DNA of 64,000 nucleotides, from positions 438,001 through 502,000 of the forward strand of contig JAQFVV010006275.1 in NCBI GenBank assembly GCA_028023455.1, in the 5' to 3' direction. The notes under the pieces were generated by a model. That model saw nothing but the letters and a program-made list of their open reading frames with translations. It was not told the origin of the DNA and did not search any database. Source of the DNA: Epiperipatus broadwayi. Taxonomy: Eukaryota > Onychophora > Udeonychophora > Euonychophora > Peripatidae. This document shows positions 14,801 through 29,800 of the stretch, piece after piece. Each line of letters opens with the position of its first letter. Position 1 is the stretch's first letter. Both the position numbers and the translations under genes were made by a program.

Positions 14801-17800
14801 TTTTCCCATTTTAGTACGCATGATAGTCTCTTTTCTGGGCATTCAGAGATTGGTTGGACATTACTAATCCAAAAAAAGAGAAGTTCATTAGCTGATAATT
14901 TCAGAAGTTTAACTCACAAAGATAGGATATAGCATGGTTAAAATCTAGAATTATAATGGCACTTATAATTCAATCTGGCATGACATAAAACTATTCTTTA
15001 ACTAATTCTTTCTTTGGCTGATCTTCAGTGTGATTAATGGTAATATTAAAGATTCTCTAATCTCTCTCAATTTCAAGATTTTATTCTACTTAAGAATAAA
15101 CATCTTAATCTCAATTCTGAACTAATTTCAGATTTAACTGTACAATTGAACTAATCCCAATTGAACATATATTTCTATTTATAATGGAACAATTGTCCAT
15201 GCCATAGAAATTGCTTTGATAAACATATTGTTAATTTAAATTCTTTAATTGTCCATTTAATTAGGGTAGGGTATATACAAAAAAAATGATTATAAAAAAA
15301 AATCATTTTGGTAAGATAAAGAATTTGAAAATGATATAGAAAAAAAAAAAAGAGATACATTAGGAATATTCACATATTAAAGTAAATGAAAAGAGTATAT
15401 GAAACAATTCAAGCAAAAAAATGAAAAAAAAAACAGCAAAGTGAAATAAAATATAAGAAAGGATTTATAAAAGATACGATTCATATTTGAGTAGGAAGAG
15501 AAGCAATTAAAGATGGAGAGTGATTAAGAGTTTAAAACAACAATAAAAAACAAAATATATCTCCAATTGCAACAAAGAAATGAAAACAGTATTTTGAAAG
15601 ATTATTAACAGAGACCAGGAGATAGAATTTGAGATAATGAATGAAAAACAAAATATATAAATAAAAGAATATTTTATAACATTAAAAAATATTTAAGAGC
15701 CATTGGTATGTAAAGCACTAAATAACAGCAGGGTTCCTGATCCTGGTGAAATTCCATTTGAATTATTTGAAATGGATGTTAAAAGTTGTTGTTCAAAGAT
15801 TGCATTAATAATAGTGAGATTTCAATTGAATGGAAAATTTAACATATCACAGTTTATTAAAAAAAAAGACAAAAAGAATAGTTATAAATATTACAGAAGT
15901 ATAGCAATTATTAATTTGCTGAAAATATGAAAAATAAAAGTTATTATATAAATATAGTAGTTTGGAAGCAAGAGAGAATTACATTTCACAGGAAGAAGAT
16001 CCACAATAGACCATCTGCTCTGTGTTATCCAAGTAATAGAAAAGATGATAAGAAATCAAAAGATACATCTTTGTATATAAAAATTAAAAATACATATGCC
16101 AGTAGCTTTCTCAAAAGACTGTGGGAAACATTGGAATTTAAAAAATTGTATATATTTATGCAAAAATAGCAACAGGAAGTATAATTTTGGATATTATAAA
16201 AATAACGGAGATATTCAAACAGGAATGTTACCCATTACCTATATTATTTGCTCTGTATCAGAAAAAAAAAAAATAGGAATTCCTTTACATCATAAAACCC
16301 TATGCTAATGATCAAATAATTTGATTCAAGATTATGATGGTTTAAGCTATAGAAAATGGGATCTAAAAATACACTACGTAAGTACAACAAAAATAAAAAA
16401 TAGGTATTTTGGAGATTGGAAAATGGACTGGAAAATGTGGACATATATATATAGACATGAAAATCACACAAAAAAAATAATAGATGAAGTTATAAAAAAA
16501 GAAATGTACTAATTAGAAAAACTATATACTATGATAAGTAGAATATTGTTGGATTAAAATATATCAAAAGTGAATAAATAATGACACAATAATGTAAAGT
16601 ATCATTATGATATTTTGCAGTTGAAGGATAGTATAAAAAGGAAATTGATGGCTACAGAAATGAATTACTGATAAAAATCTGATAAAATATCAAGGGAAGA
16701 AGGCATAAATATTAAAAGAATTAGAAAAATTATGAATATTGAACATAGTATAATAAATGATATCAGAATAAGACAATTGGAATGATATAGATATGTAAAG
16801 AGGATGACTGAGAAAGATTACCAAAATCTTAAACTGAATATCACTGGGAAAAGAAAAAAGATAGCATGCAAAAAGGAGTTGGAAAAAAGAAATATATATA
16901 AAAATTACAAAGAAAAATTCACAAGATTTGTATACTGAGCGAATGGTAACTGGAAATGAGAATATATCACAGAGCATTATAGACCATAAGAAGGAACAAG
17001 TTCATTATATTTTCTTGTTTTTACATTTTAAATTTATATAAAATTTTGAATATTTTACAATAATAAAATATATTTCTTTTATTATGAATTTATGTCTGAA
17101 TTACATATATAAATTTATTAAAGTACATTTTCATGTTTTTCATATTGTAAACTTCAAAACTGATTTAACAACCAGAATAATTTTCTTTTCAATTTCTTTC
17201 CTCCATCTTCACTTATCATTCCTAAACAAAAAATAATAGATTTATTACTTCTTCTAAATAATTACTTTAATTCTATCTCAAAATAATTATTAACAAGAAG
17301 GTTATAAAAAGAAAACATTTTTTTTTATATTTACCAAGTACTATGCATATTGAAAGTCATAAATACTTTTATGATATACTGTACAATTTTAATGATTTAG
17401 AATTTTTAGCAATAACTAATTGTGAAGCCTTTTTGTTCAGTATCCCATCACATTCTCAATTTAGATATCCATTAATCTAAAGTTTAGTTTAAACATAAGC
17501 CTAACTTATGCTTTAATACAGAAATGTTGACAATAAAAAAATGTTTATCATAATACATATATATATACATTCATGCATAATATAAAGTGGATGAAAAAAT
17601 ACTTAGTAAATCTATATATACAGATGTATATTTTATTTATATAGATATTAAAATAAAGAGGGAAAAGTCACAAAGTAATGACTATTTATTAAAAAAACTG
17701 TTATCATAAAAAGAAATAGCAAACCATAAATAATATATTGTAAAAAGAGTAATACAAGTTGAAATCAATACGCATGGCATGCAATTATCAGTCTAAGTAG

Positions 17801-20800
17801 ATTGTGAAAGCCAAAACATTAAAAATTACTCCCTTAGTGCCAATATTGATTAAAGAAATGCATTTATATTTATTTGAGGAGACAACATCAGAATCAGTGA
17901 AATTTCATAGAAACATAGTAATATACTATTGTAAGAATTATGTATAATAATAAAAAAAAAAAACAGTAACAAAATTCAAAAATGGGACTTCATCAGAACA
18001 TTATTCTAAAGCATGTGTCACTTTTTGAAATACTAAAGAAATATAAAACTTGCAATTAACAGTAAATCTTAGTTTTATGACAAATAACTCAAAACTTGTG
18101 ATTCATGAAAAAAATAAAATCTGTTCTTTTGTAGTGAAAGAGTTTCAATAAGACTACAACATCAAATTCTTAAGCTTGAGATTCTTCTACATTCAATACT
18201 GACTTAATTATGATGAAGAAAGGAAAGAAACAACGCATAAACAACTTGTACATCAATGCAAAAGGCATAAAGAATTTGAAAAAAATGAAATGAAATATAA
18301 TTTTAAAATTTGATTTTTTTTAATATACACATATATAAAATTGCGAAACAAAGATCTCTCTAATGGTACCTAAAGAAAACAGCAAAGAAAGTATTATCAG
18401 ATTTTCCAAAAACAGAGGATTATAATTTTAAGTTTTTCATATTATTTCATCTTTTTATCAAAAATAAATATCTACTTATTTACTAATAACTGGATGGCTT
18501 GCTTACCATGTGTGAAAGAAAAATCCTAAGCCTATCTGGATGTCGAAAAAGTTTTCAAGTTTCAAACATCAATTTATACACATAATAAAAAAAATGCATT
18601 AACCATTATTTTGAAATTCTTTTATAAATATAGCAAATAAAACTAATCTTCCAAATTATGGTATTACTCTGCTTTCTTTACAAATTTTTTTATGAACTGG
18701 ATATTAATAGGTACATCCTTAAGATCAAGAATAAAACTTTATGTGTCCATATATTTCTAAAACATTCCAATAATTTTGAATTTAATATATTACCATCTTA
18801 TTTTAAATTTTCTTCAAGAATTTCATCAGAATTTGCAGCTTTTCTAGCCTTAAGACTGCAATAGCTGTTTTGATTTTCAAATTAAATTTCTTATTCAAAA
18901 GTAAATGAATTATTACGATAGCAATATCATTAAGTGCAGCCAATGTACTTATTGTAACAATATTCAAAAAATGATTAATTGTTTAAAATAAAATCATTAT
19001 TGTACTAAGGAATGCCACTCAACGATTTAATAAAATTATAACTTCATTTTAGATTTGAAGTGACTACATCTCTACAATTTTAAATTCTTGAGTCTTGGTA
19101 AAATTATTAAACTTTTGCTTTTAAAACTCCTTTATTGCTTCAGAAACTCAGTATTTCTTTAATTATCAAGGCAAGCAGAGAAAATTACAATACAATCATC
19201 ATCAGAGAAATAATCAGGAATATTCTTTTTAGTGAACTTTAAAAAACTTACTTATATTCACAACATATTTTAAGAAAATTCCATGACCAGTTTAAAAATG
19301 CTTAATTTTAGTATTTACAGCTGTTGATCCTCAGATAGAGCAACACATTTTTAATGAATGAACACCAAATATATCACCAATCTGCTCATATAATATTATC
19401 TTTATTTTACATTCTGATTTCTAATTATAACATAATCCATAAAATACTTCATTTAAAGTGACGATGTGCCATGATTTATAGTTCTACCAACAAGTACATT
19501 GTTTCCAAAAAGATAAATTTAATTTTTTGTTATTAATAAATCCAAAAAACAACAACCTGATAGTAAATAACATTTCATATTAAATCCATCATTATACAGT
19601 CTTTTTCTATTTGATCAAATATCTTTCCAAAAACTTATAGCTATGTAACCATTAAATTAGACTCTCCAAAAAGAGTTTCAATTGAAAATAACTATATCAA
19701 TCTTAAATTTTTATAACTGCTTGGCTATAAATGCTATCCTCTATTCAGAATAAAAAATTCAGATTCCTTATACCTATTGAACCGGATGCTTTATCTGATT
19801 CAATGGTTTCATTGCCAAAAATAAAACCCTTTCATTTCCATTAAATCTCTAAAGTTAAAAAGTTTAAAATCATTTAAAAATTGTTTATAAGAGTTCGTGT
19901 TAAAAAAATGTAATTTTATTTTTTTTTATAAATTTGATTTCTAAAATAGTTTTCTTTTACTGCTTGTTTTTTTTTTTTTGTCAAATTGATTAAAAGCAAG
20001 CCAATTTTTTAATTACATTCCTGTTTCTTTTATTTTAATTATAATTGATTTTTTAGTTTAATTTTAAAAGCGGAGGTTTAATTTTGTGTTGTTGTTTTTT
20101 TTTCTATAAGTTAATCCCTGGTTAGAATTCTTAATTAAGGTTGAGCGGGAGATTTAGATTTACCCTGGGCTAAGGCTTATAAATTAAAAAACAAGAAAGT
20201 TTACATGGGAGATAGTGAGAGGGTATAAATAACCCCAAAATTTTCGGACATTTTAGATTATTCTTGGCTGGAACAAACTCTGGAAAGTGATTGATTCAGC
20301 TTTTTATAATTCCACCATTTGCTTTATATAAGCCTGCTGAGATTTATATTGTTTGGCAAATTCGGACATTTAATTTCCTGTCAAAATTTGCTATTAAGAA
20401 AAGATTTTGTTTTTTAAAGATGTCTAAATTCACTGCTGCCTTGCTAACTTAACTAAGGACGGACCTCTGATTCCAAGCTGTTCTTTCGCCTTGCCATGAA
20501 AGTCTGAAGTAAAAAGAATCCCGAAATATGCCTCCACACTTGCCGCCATAAAGAAATGGAACACCTGAAAATTGGAACTTAAAATAAAAGTGCGCACTCT
20601 TTGAAACTACGTGGACTCTGCTTTACCATAAGATAAAATTATTTCTTGTTCTTTCCAGGGTATATACATCTTTTAATTAAATCTCCGCTCAATCTAAAAA
20701 TAAATCTGTAGTTTTAATAGCTATTTAATCTTATAATTATTATCTGTATTTGTTTTTCATTGTATTTATAGTAGGCATTGGGATCTTATTTTTAGGATTC

Positions 20801-23800
20801 TAAGTTTGTTTTCAATTTTGTTTATTGGAGAGTTGTTGCGAGTTTATATTTTATATGCTTAATATGTCTCCGTTTATTTTACTAACTATTGCTAAATGCT
20901 TTGGCAGTTTTTCGTAAATTTTAGTTTGATCACCTATCTCTAGTTTAGTCTCCAATAATTAATTTAAATTACTATCTTTGTGCTTTTTGTAAACTGCAAA
21001 TCTCTTCGCTGGTATTGTTCTGGTTTTCTGTAGTTGGAGATTTCATTTCTTCTTTTCTAGATTATGTAAGATCGTAACCATATTTTTCTTATCTTGTATG
21101 TGGAATCAACCATGAATCTCCTTATCTCCTTAAAAGTCTGTAGCATGGGCTGCCCTGCCGGCAAAATGACGTTCGTCTTTACGCATTATTACGGGGCAAG
21201 AAATGCTCGCTGGCAACCGTTTTGTTGATTTCCTACAAGACCGCATTTTTTTTTATATATCTCTGAATCAGGAAACTAGAATTGTTGTTCTTTTATAAAT
21301 CACCAGCAGGAAGATACTCTTAATCCCCTTTTAAATTGTAGGTGAGAGAACATTTCTTTCTTCTAAAGTATTTATTGTTTTAATATTTTCAGCTCATATA
21401 CACTCTCTGATGAATTAGCTTATAAAAATCTAGGTCAAACTTTAGTATTTTGTTTGCTAGATTTATTTGATCTTTTAATTTTTTTTTCTGCTTTAAATTT
21501 ATTTGTCAGAGCGTGTACTGGGAATTTAGTTTGTAAAATTATTTGTAATTTTAATTATTTCACTTTCTTGATAAATGCTTGGGTAGACATAAATAATTTT
21601 CTAAAATACTTACCGGTCTCCTATTGAGACTTTTAATTATTCTACTCAGTTTAGTTTTGGCTAGTCATTTGGTTGGTGATTCACCCATATTATATGTTTG
21701 TTTTCCTTAAATCAGAGATTTAATGTTTTATTAACTTTAAGTCCTTTATGTCGGAGTATCTTCTAATTTACTATTTCGTTAAATTTGAGATTTAAGTTTT
21801 CTCTTGTTTTATAATTCACACTCCATCATATTCATTTACCATTTTTTGTTCTTACATGATTGTTCCATGCAGTAGTTCTGCGGACATTATGATGTCATTA
21901 GTCAATAAGCTAGTGATGCTCACCCGCGCTGGTTTTGTTGATTCATGCAAGAAACTTTCCTTTGCTTTTCATTTTAGAACTTTTGGATAAGGAAATCTGA
22001 ATTGCTTAGATGAATCGCCAGCTGAAAGAAAATCATTCCCTCCTTTTCTAATTCACTTTTAAAAAATTAGTCTGTCTGCCAGAGCGTTGATGTTTAGTTT
22101 TTGTTAGTACATGCCTGATATAACTATATTTATTGTGTGCAAATCTCTACTTTAAAATTTCATATTACTCTTAATAAAATTTTCCAATTATTTAAACTTA
22201 ATTTGGCTGACGTTTGTCTTAATGCTTTTGTTCTCCCAAATGTCTGAACAATATTCACGAGCTCTTGCTATCTCCCTGCGTCTAATCAGCACAAACCATC
22301 ATCCTCATCCACTTTTGATCATGGTAAAAAAAATTTCCAGATACACAGTGATCTAATGGTGCCCTCTGTGATCAAAGATGGATTGAGTGACTATTACACT
22401 ATATTATTACCACCTCCTATTTTGTAATTACTATTGCTGACATTATAACAATTTCTATTACATAAATGAGCAATTCAGGACAGTGGCTTAGCTAGATTTG
22501 TGAGACATGCAATTTTTTTGATGTTTGTTAAATCCTTCAACATTTGAAAAGAGGAGAGATGGAATATCTAAACAGAGCAGCCTAAGCATAGATTCATTTA
22601 TGTAGCACAATTCCAAATGACATTATTGTTTGAACTGCCAATGCAAACTCCCACTCTGCTAAATGCTCAATATTTTTCATTCTTTATTTATTCCTACATA
22701 CTCGAATGTAAGATTAACAAAAGAGACATGATTGAAGCCAGAATTGATATAAATATAATTAAAGAAAAGAATTAAAAAGAAGAGATAGATAAGACTGCTT
22801 GTATTAAAAACTGTCAGATTTTGATGAGCAACAATGCATACTACAAACCAAAATGTACATGGGTACTACTGCCAATTGATTATTTACAGATAATTCATAT
22901 TTAAATATCAATTTATTATCCAAAAATAGTAAAACAGTAACTAATCTGAGATCAGCACTCGACAATAAATTATTACAATGTAGATTGCTTAACAAGAGTT
23001 AAAACATACATAGTTACAATATATTTAAATGCTATCTAGATTTAAAAAAAGAGAATAAATTACAAGCAAATGTCTTAAACTATGAGAAGCAAAACAATAT
23101 CATCTTATGATTAAAAGTTGAGCAGTTCTCATGGTTAAGTCATTATTACAAGTTAATAGCTACATGGGTCTAAAAATGAATATAAATCAACAAAATATTT
23201 TTACGAAAATGTTTCTGCTAATAGACATAAATTACCTTACCAATGATGGATCAGTGGTGTGAGTTCCTACAATCAATGCTCCAAGCCTTTTCTTGGTAGG
23301 TTTAGCATATTTAGATTGTCTATAATGTTCTGAAGGAATATATTTAATAACATGATTATCCTGAACCTAATAATAATAATAATAATGAAAATAATCAACA
23401 CAACATTTGTGATCGTTCTAGTATCAATAATAATGACTAATATTGTTTTTTTAAAAAAAAACGTTTTTTATGATGGTAATGAAAGAACATAAAAATTAAG
23501 CTAAATAACTAACATTTTACAATATAGCTATAATATATATATATATAGTATACAATTCTTAGAAGTATTCAGAAATTTATGTACTAATCTCTAATAAATA
23601 ATTTGGACTTTTATCTGCAGAGATAGAGTTATTAATTATATAGAGAACTTTGATCTATACTATTTATAATGGTTCTTGCGAGTCTAATGCAACTTTTGAC
23701 ATTTTCACATCATAATTATGGTATGATTAAATTATTAGATTTAGATTTATTTCAATATTATTTAGGCTGTTGGTTCATTATAATTTCTAATGCCACACTT

Positions 23801-26800
23801 TCTTAATCTTTCTTTTTGATTGTTTTCACAATATTAACTTTCTCTGCTCTAAAACTATCCAATTTCCATTTTATATTCTAAAAATATTTAGCTATATATG
23901 ATCCTCACCTTTGCCATGTTATATAAGTGTATGTGTTTTGTTATCTAGAGTCCAACTGCCATGTTTTCCTAATATATTCAAATGGGAAATTATATTTAAT
24001 AAAATAAAAATACATATATTTAAATGATCAAAAATTTGTAGTCCATTCTTCAGTGTTGAAATTTAAAGAAGATTTATACCTTATTTTAATGTCATTTTGG
24101 GCATAATTATTGTAAACATTTACTTTTTTAACATGGCTATATTTATATATCATCATTTCCATGTAAAAATGAGCTTAACTCTTGCTAGTTTATGCTTTTC
24201 AATGACTAAAAGCTTAAATAATATGCCTACAAAAATTTGTTTTATTATCGTTCTATAATCAATGTACATGGAAAGAGCAGTGTGTGGATAAATTGATCAC
24301 AAAAAGGAAATCATCTACCATCTTTCTAACTCACATACGGTATAAAAGAAAATTCTAGTTTCTATTGACTGCATATATTTTGTATGGGTCATTTTATGAT
24401 ATTCACTTTTTTTTTCTTCTAATTTTGACAAACAGGACTATATCTAAGATAATATTCAGTTGATGATATGTTCTATTTGATAAATAATGATATTTTACAT
24501 ATAATAAATATTAATCTACACAACTGCTTCTATTATTTTTTTCTTCTTGAGATTCACTAACCTTCTATAATTAGAAGCATTTTTTTTTTCTTTAACAAGT
24601 GTCAACTAAACTAAAAATGTTGTAAAACAAATCCAAACACACTACAAAATATTATTTTATTCCTTAAATATTTAAAAGAAATTTGAATCAAATATTTATT
24701 TTCATTCAATTCTACATGTTTTTGTATCAAGTACAAATGAGCTATCATTTGTAATTGATAGGTGAGTTTTGTTAAGGGATTCATTGAATAAGATACTGAT
24801 TTCGTCAAGAAAATTAAAATTTAAGAAACCCCTGATAAAAATATTGTACTCAATAACTGCTGTACATATGATTTCATTTATTGTTCTCATGCATATTTAC
24901 CATCAAGTTCCAAGTTTTAGATTGCAAATTATTTTAATGTTTGCTACTTACAATCAATTCAGGAAAAAATGATTACTGTCTATAGATTTAACTTTTATAT
25001 ATTTCATGAATAGTTTCATCAATTCCTTTACCATTCTAAGATTATAAATGTATATATATAATAATAATAATATCACTTTTTTAAAAAAAATAAGTGTTTC
25101 AAAATATGATAACACTATCTACAATTTGTTTTATAAAATAATGAATTTAATAAATTAAACAAAACCACATTTCTTATTACTTTTACACTTCTTATTGACC
25201 ATATATTTAAAATATGATTTCAAAGAACAATAACGCAAAAATAAAATGGAAAAAAAAATTTTTTTTTCAACTATGATATCTAAATAGTAGATCACAAAAT
25301 GTATACATTTTTCCACACATAAATTACTTTACATGATGGCTAAGTATGATTTTTCAATAATTAAGATCCTTATTGACTGATGAAAACCAACCTGGAGTAA
25401 AGTAGATAAAAATTTTTTGCCTTTAACTGTCCACTGAGGAATAATACCAATCTTACGAGCAATTACACCAGTTCTCTGAGATCTATATTTAAAACATTAA
25501 AAACAGACATATAAAATAACACAATATGATCTGTATTATTAGAATTATTAAATTCATATTAATAACAATGATATTATTATTAATAAAAAAAAATTTTAAA
25601 TATTCAAAAAAATAGATAATAAAGACAAGATATTAATTAATTTAATTGTATGAATATATAAAAGAGAAAGAACAAAATAAAAATGTTAGAAAAGTTAAAT
25701 TTTCAATTAATAAAATTTAATTATATTTCTATTTATAAAACACACATAATATTCATAAGATATATAGATGTAATTTATTTACATATTTATAGAACATATA
25801 TATATAAAACCTTCCTACAATTTGTCCACCTTACTCTGAACACTTTTTATCAAAAATTTTATTATACATATACAATCGGACATTTCAACTGTCCTGCAAT
25901 CTTTCTCAAAGCTATGATATAAAGACAAATAAAATAAATAATCATATAAGTAGTACAATAAAAAACAAATTAAAAATGTAAACAATAAAATTAAAAAAAT
26001 TAAGAAAAATAACAAAACACAATAAAACTAAATTAAATTATAATAAAAATTTGTTTTTTTTTTATTGTATTATTTATAGTTATTTATTTTATTTATCATT
26101 ATATCATAGTTCTAAGAAAGAATGCAAGACAATCAAAACATCAGATTGTGTGTGGGTGTGTATATATATACAATAAAAAATTTTTTGCTTAAAAGTGTTT
26201 GAAGTAAGGTGTACAAAAGGCAGTGGTAGATTTAGTTACATTTGTAAAGTATTCACATAAAATATATGTAACATTGGTTCTTATTGTGAATACAAAAAGC
26301 TGGACAAACATCATGGATGTCATGTCATGTCAACTCATATTATAACAATGAAAAACATTTAAAACCCAAAGTGTGTGTGCACAACTGATACATGCATATA
26401 TTATAATGAAATAAAATGAGAACAGAATTCCTCTTGATAATGCCCCCCATTTTTGGGCAAGCTAAAATCTCTAATGGAATAAAATAAACAAAAGAGAGAG
26501 ACTTATTTTACATGTCCACACTTTAGATGCCAAAATCTGTAACAGTATCAAATCGACAAATGGGATATTTATTCTTACATAACCCACAAATTGGGTAAAG
26601 CTAAAATTTGTAACTGTATAAAATATACAATACCAAATTTGTATCAATATAAATGGTATATCTGAAATTAATAAAGCTACACAAATTAAACAAATCAAAC
26701 CTGTGACAATATAAATTCAAGCAATAATTGTATTTAAGTTCTACTAACAAAATAAGATAAAATCTATATAGGAATAAAGTTAAACTCTATTAACAACATT

Positions 26801-29800
26801 TATATATTAAATATATGATAACCTGACTGGAAGATAAATTGTAATCCACAATTTAAAATAATTTATTTAAAAATTTATAACAGATATATAAAGTAATAGC
26901 TTATATTAGGATTCCTTCATAAAATAATCTTTTTATTATTAAGTATTAAAATTTACAATATTAAAGAATGAATAAAATTATTTAAGTTTGATTATATATA
27001 AAGTTTGGATCAATAATTTATCGACTAGCTTTACTATATGTTTGAATAATACCAACTGATGTCTTCGAAAACATTAGGTTCATCTCAAATAATTACTGAA
27101 TTCTAATGAAGTAATACAAGTTATATTATTTTGATAATTAAATTTTAAATGTTTGTTACTGCATACAAACTAAATTATTATTTTTATGTCACATACCTAC
27201 CAAATTAAATAAGACTTTTAATAAGACATTAATTAATATGTTTTAAATAGTTTGAATCAATGTATTATAAAATATTGTATTTTGCATTGACTGTAAAATG
27301 ATGCTAAGACCCTACGTACATTTTTGACTACAAATAAACCCTAGACAGCAGAAGTGCATTCTAGTTGCAGAAGGGCTATGGAAAGACTATCATTGATTCT
27401 ATGGCTACAGTGGCTGAATTGAATAACTTTAATAAATTAAAGTCACTATTGAAATCTATCCCATGGTTGAAATTTCTACAGCTTTTTTTATGATATTTTG
27501 TTAATTAAGTTGTCTAAAAAAAAAAAAATTCTTACATTAAATATAAACAAATTCACTTTTATAAGTCTTATTTAATCTAAAAAAAAAAGCAAATTTTTAA
27601 ACATAGCAGCAAAGATAGTCAAAACAACAGCCAATAAAATAAGCTCTAAAATTATTCAAAAACACTATTCACATAATAAAATTTTCACATAAGATGACAG
27701 AGAAGTTAATTTACCTTCATTTGATACATGGAACTTAATTTTCAGTAGTGTTAAATCATTGTCAATAATATAATTTGTTATATAATATTCAGTAGTTTAT
27801 TTAAATTATTATAATTTATAGTTAAAGCTGTAAAATTATTGTTATTTTTGCTAATTATCAACATAAATAATATACTTTATAATAAAATGACTATTATATG
27901 TGGCTAAAAATTTAGAATCATATCAGACTACCTAATTGCTCATTACGGCATAAAACTTTTTCTTTGCCATGATCAAAAAAAATTGTTTCTCACTTATTAT
28001 TCAAAAGAAAAATGAAATCCTTAATATTATTTTATACTTTATTACAAAAATGTTTCATCTTATTTGATTATTAAATCAAATCATTGAATATGTATGGTCT
28101 ACATAATAAAAGTTATCATCATCATCAACCAATATCAACCCACTGCAGGATAAAGGTCTCTCCAAGTTCAATCCATCTTCTCCGATCTTTAGCTTCTCTT
28201 CTCCACATCACCCCTGCACACTTTCTTATTTCATCCATCCATCTCACATGTGTTCTCTTTCTGGGTCTTTTACAATCTCTTGGAATCCAGTTTAAGATTT
28301 CAATTGTCCATTTATTATCATCTCCTCTAGCAACTCTACTTCAATCTTTTAATTTTTTCAATGAGGTCAGTAAGACCTGTTTGTTCTCTTATCCATACAT
28401 TGTGTTTTGGATCTCTTCTTGTTATTCCCAACATGCATCTCTCCAATATTTCTTTGAGTGGTCTGAAGTCTCTGTATTGCTCTTCTATTAAGTGTCCAAG
28501 TCTCAGATCCATAAGTAAAAATTGGTAAAACACATTTGTTAAAAACCTTCCTTCTCCAACACATAGGCATATTCCCTTTTAGTATCAAGTTATTTCTACC
28601 AAAAGTACTCCCAGCAAGTTTAATTCTATGATTACTTTCATCCATTATGTTTCCATCTGTATTAATAATCTGACCAAAGTATTTGTAACTGTTAACTTCT
28701 TCTAATTCATCATAATCAATCTTTATTTTCATATTTTGAGCAAATCGATTAAACATTACTTTAGTCTTTTTAACATTTATCTTTAGTCCTACTTTCATAC
28801 TTTTATCTGATAACTCCTGCAACATTTCCTGCAGCTCTGAAGCATTATTTGCAAAAACAATTACATCATCTGCAAAATCTAAATAACTTAAATAATCTCC
28901 ATTTACTTTCACTTCTTTAGTTTCCCATTTTAATCCACAAAATACTTCTTGCAGCACTGCTGTAAAAAGTTTTGGAGATATGGAGTCACCCTGTTTTACA
29001 CCCATCTCAATGTTGACTTTCCTAGTATCATTATGTAATCTAATCGTTGCTGTTGCATTGTTATAAATATTCTTTAAAATATGACAACATCCTAGATCTA
29101 TACCTTGATGATCCAATGCTTTAATCGCTGAAGAAATGTTTATAGAATCAAATGTCTTTTCATAATTTACAAATCCAAAACATAATAGCAATGATTTGTC
29201 CTTTCTATAACTTTTCTCAATACCTAGACATGACTTACTATACTAAAACCACTTTTAAATCCAGTTTGTTCTCTTGGTTGATGGAAATCCAATGTTCTCT
29301 GTAGATGAGTTGTAATTATCTTGGTAAAAATTTTGTATAAAACTGATAAAAGGCTGATAGGTCTGTAATTTCTAATATCTTCTTTATCACCTTTTTTAAA
29401 TATTAATATTATTACTGCATCCTAATGTCCATTCCAGACATTCTTCTCATTGCAGTTATTATTAATATATAATTATTCATATAATAAACCAGGGGTCCTC
29501 AACCCTATGCCCGCGGGCACCATGGCGCCTGCAGACCATTTTACGTGTGCCCACCTCTATCCGAACATGATAAAAAATTATTTATCTGATACAAATAAAT
29601 TTAATTTTTAAAATTTCTTATAAATTATTTTATTATATTGTAATCAAATTGTAGGGCATACTATACTTTTACAACGTAAAAATATAAACGTTAATTATAT
29701 GTTAAAATTTTATTTTTGAAATAAATATTTTTTTGTACATTATGTGTATTATTAATAATATCCAACTATAAATTTACATTGAAAAAATAAATGGTGCCCG

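Noticed and set aside
28084-28491. 135-codon open frame on the plus strand
   Set aside because: It lies antisense to the RTE LINE 3' end and reads its repeat tail; a shadow.
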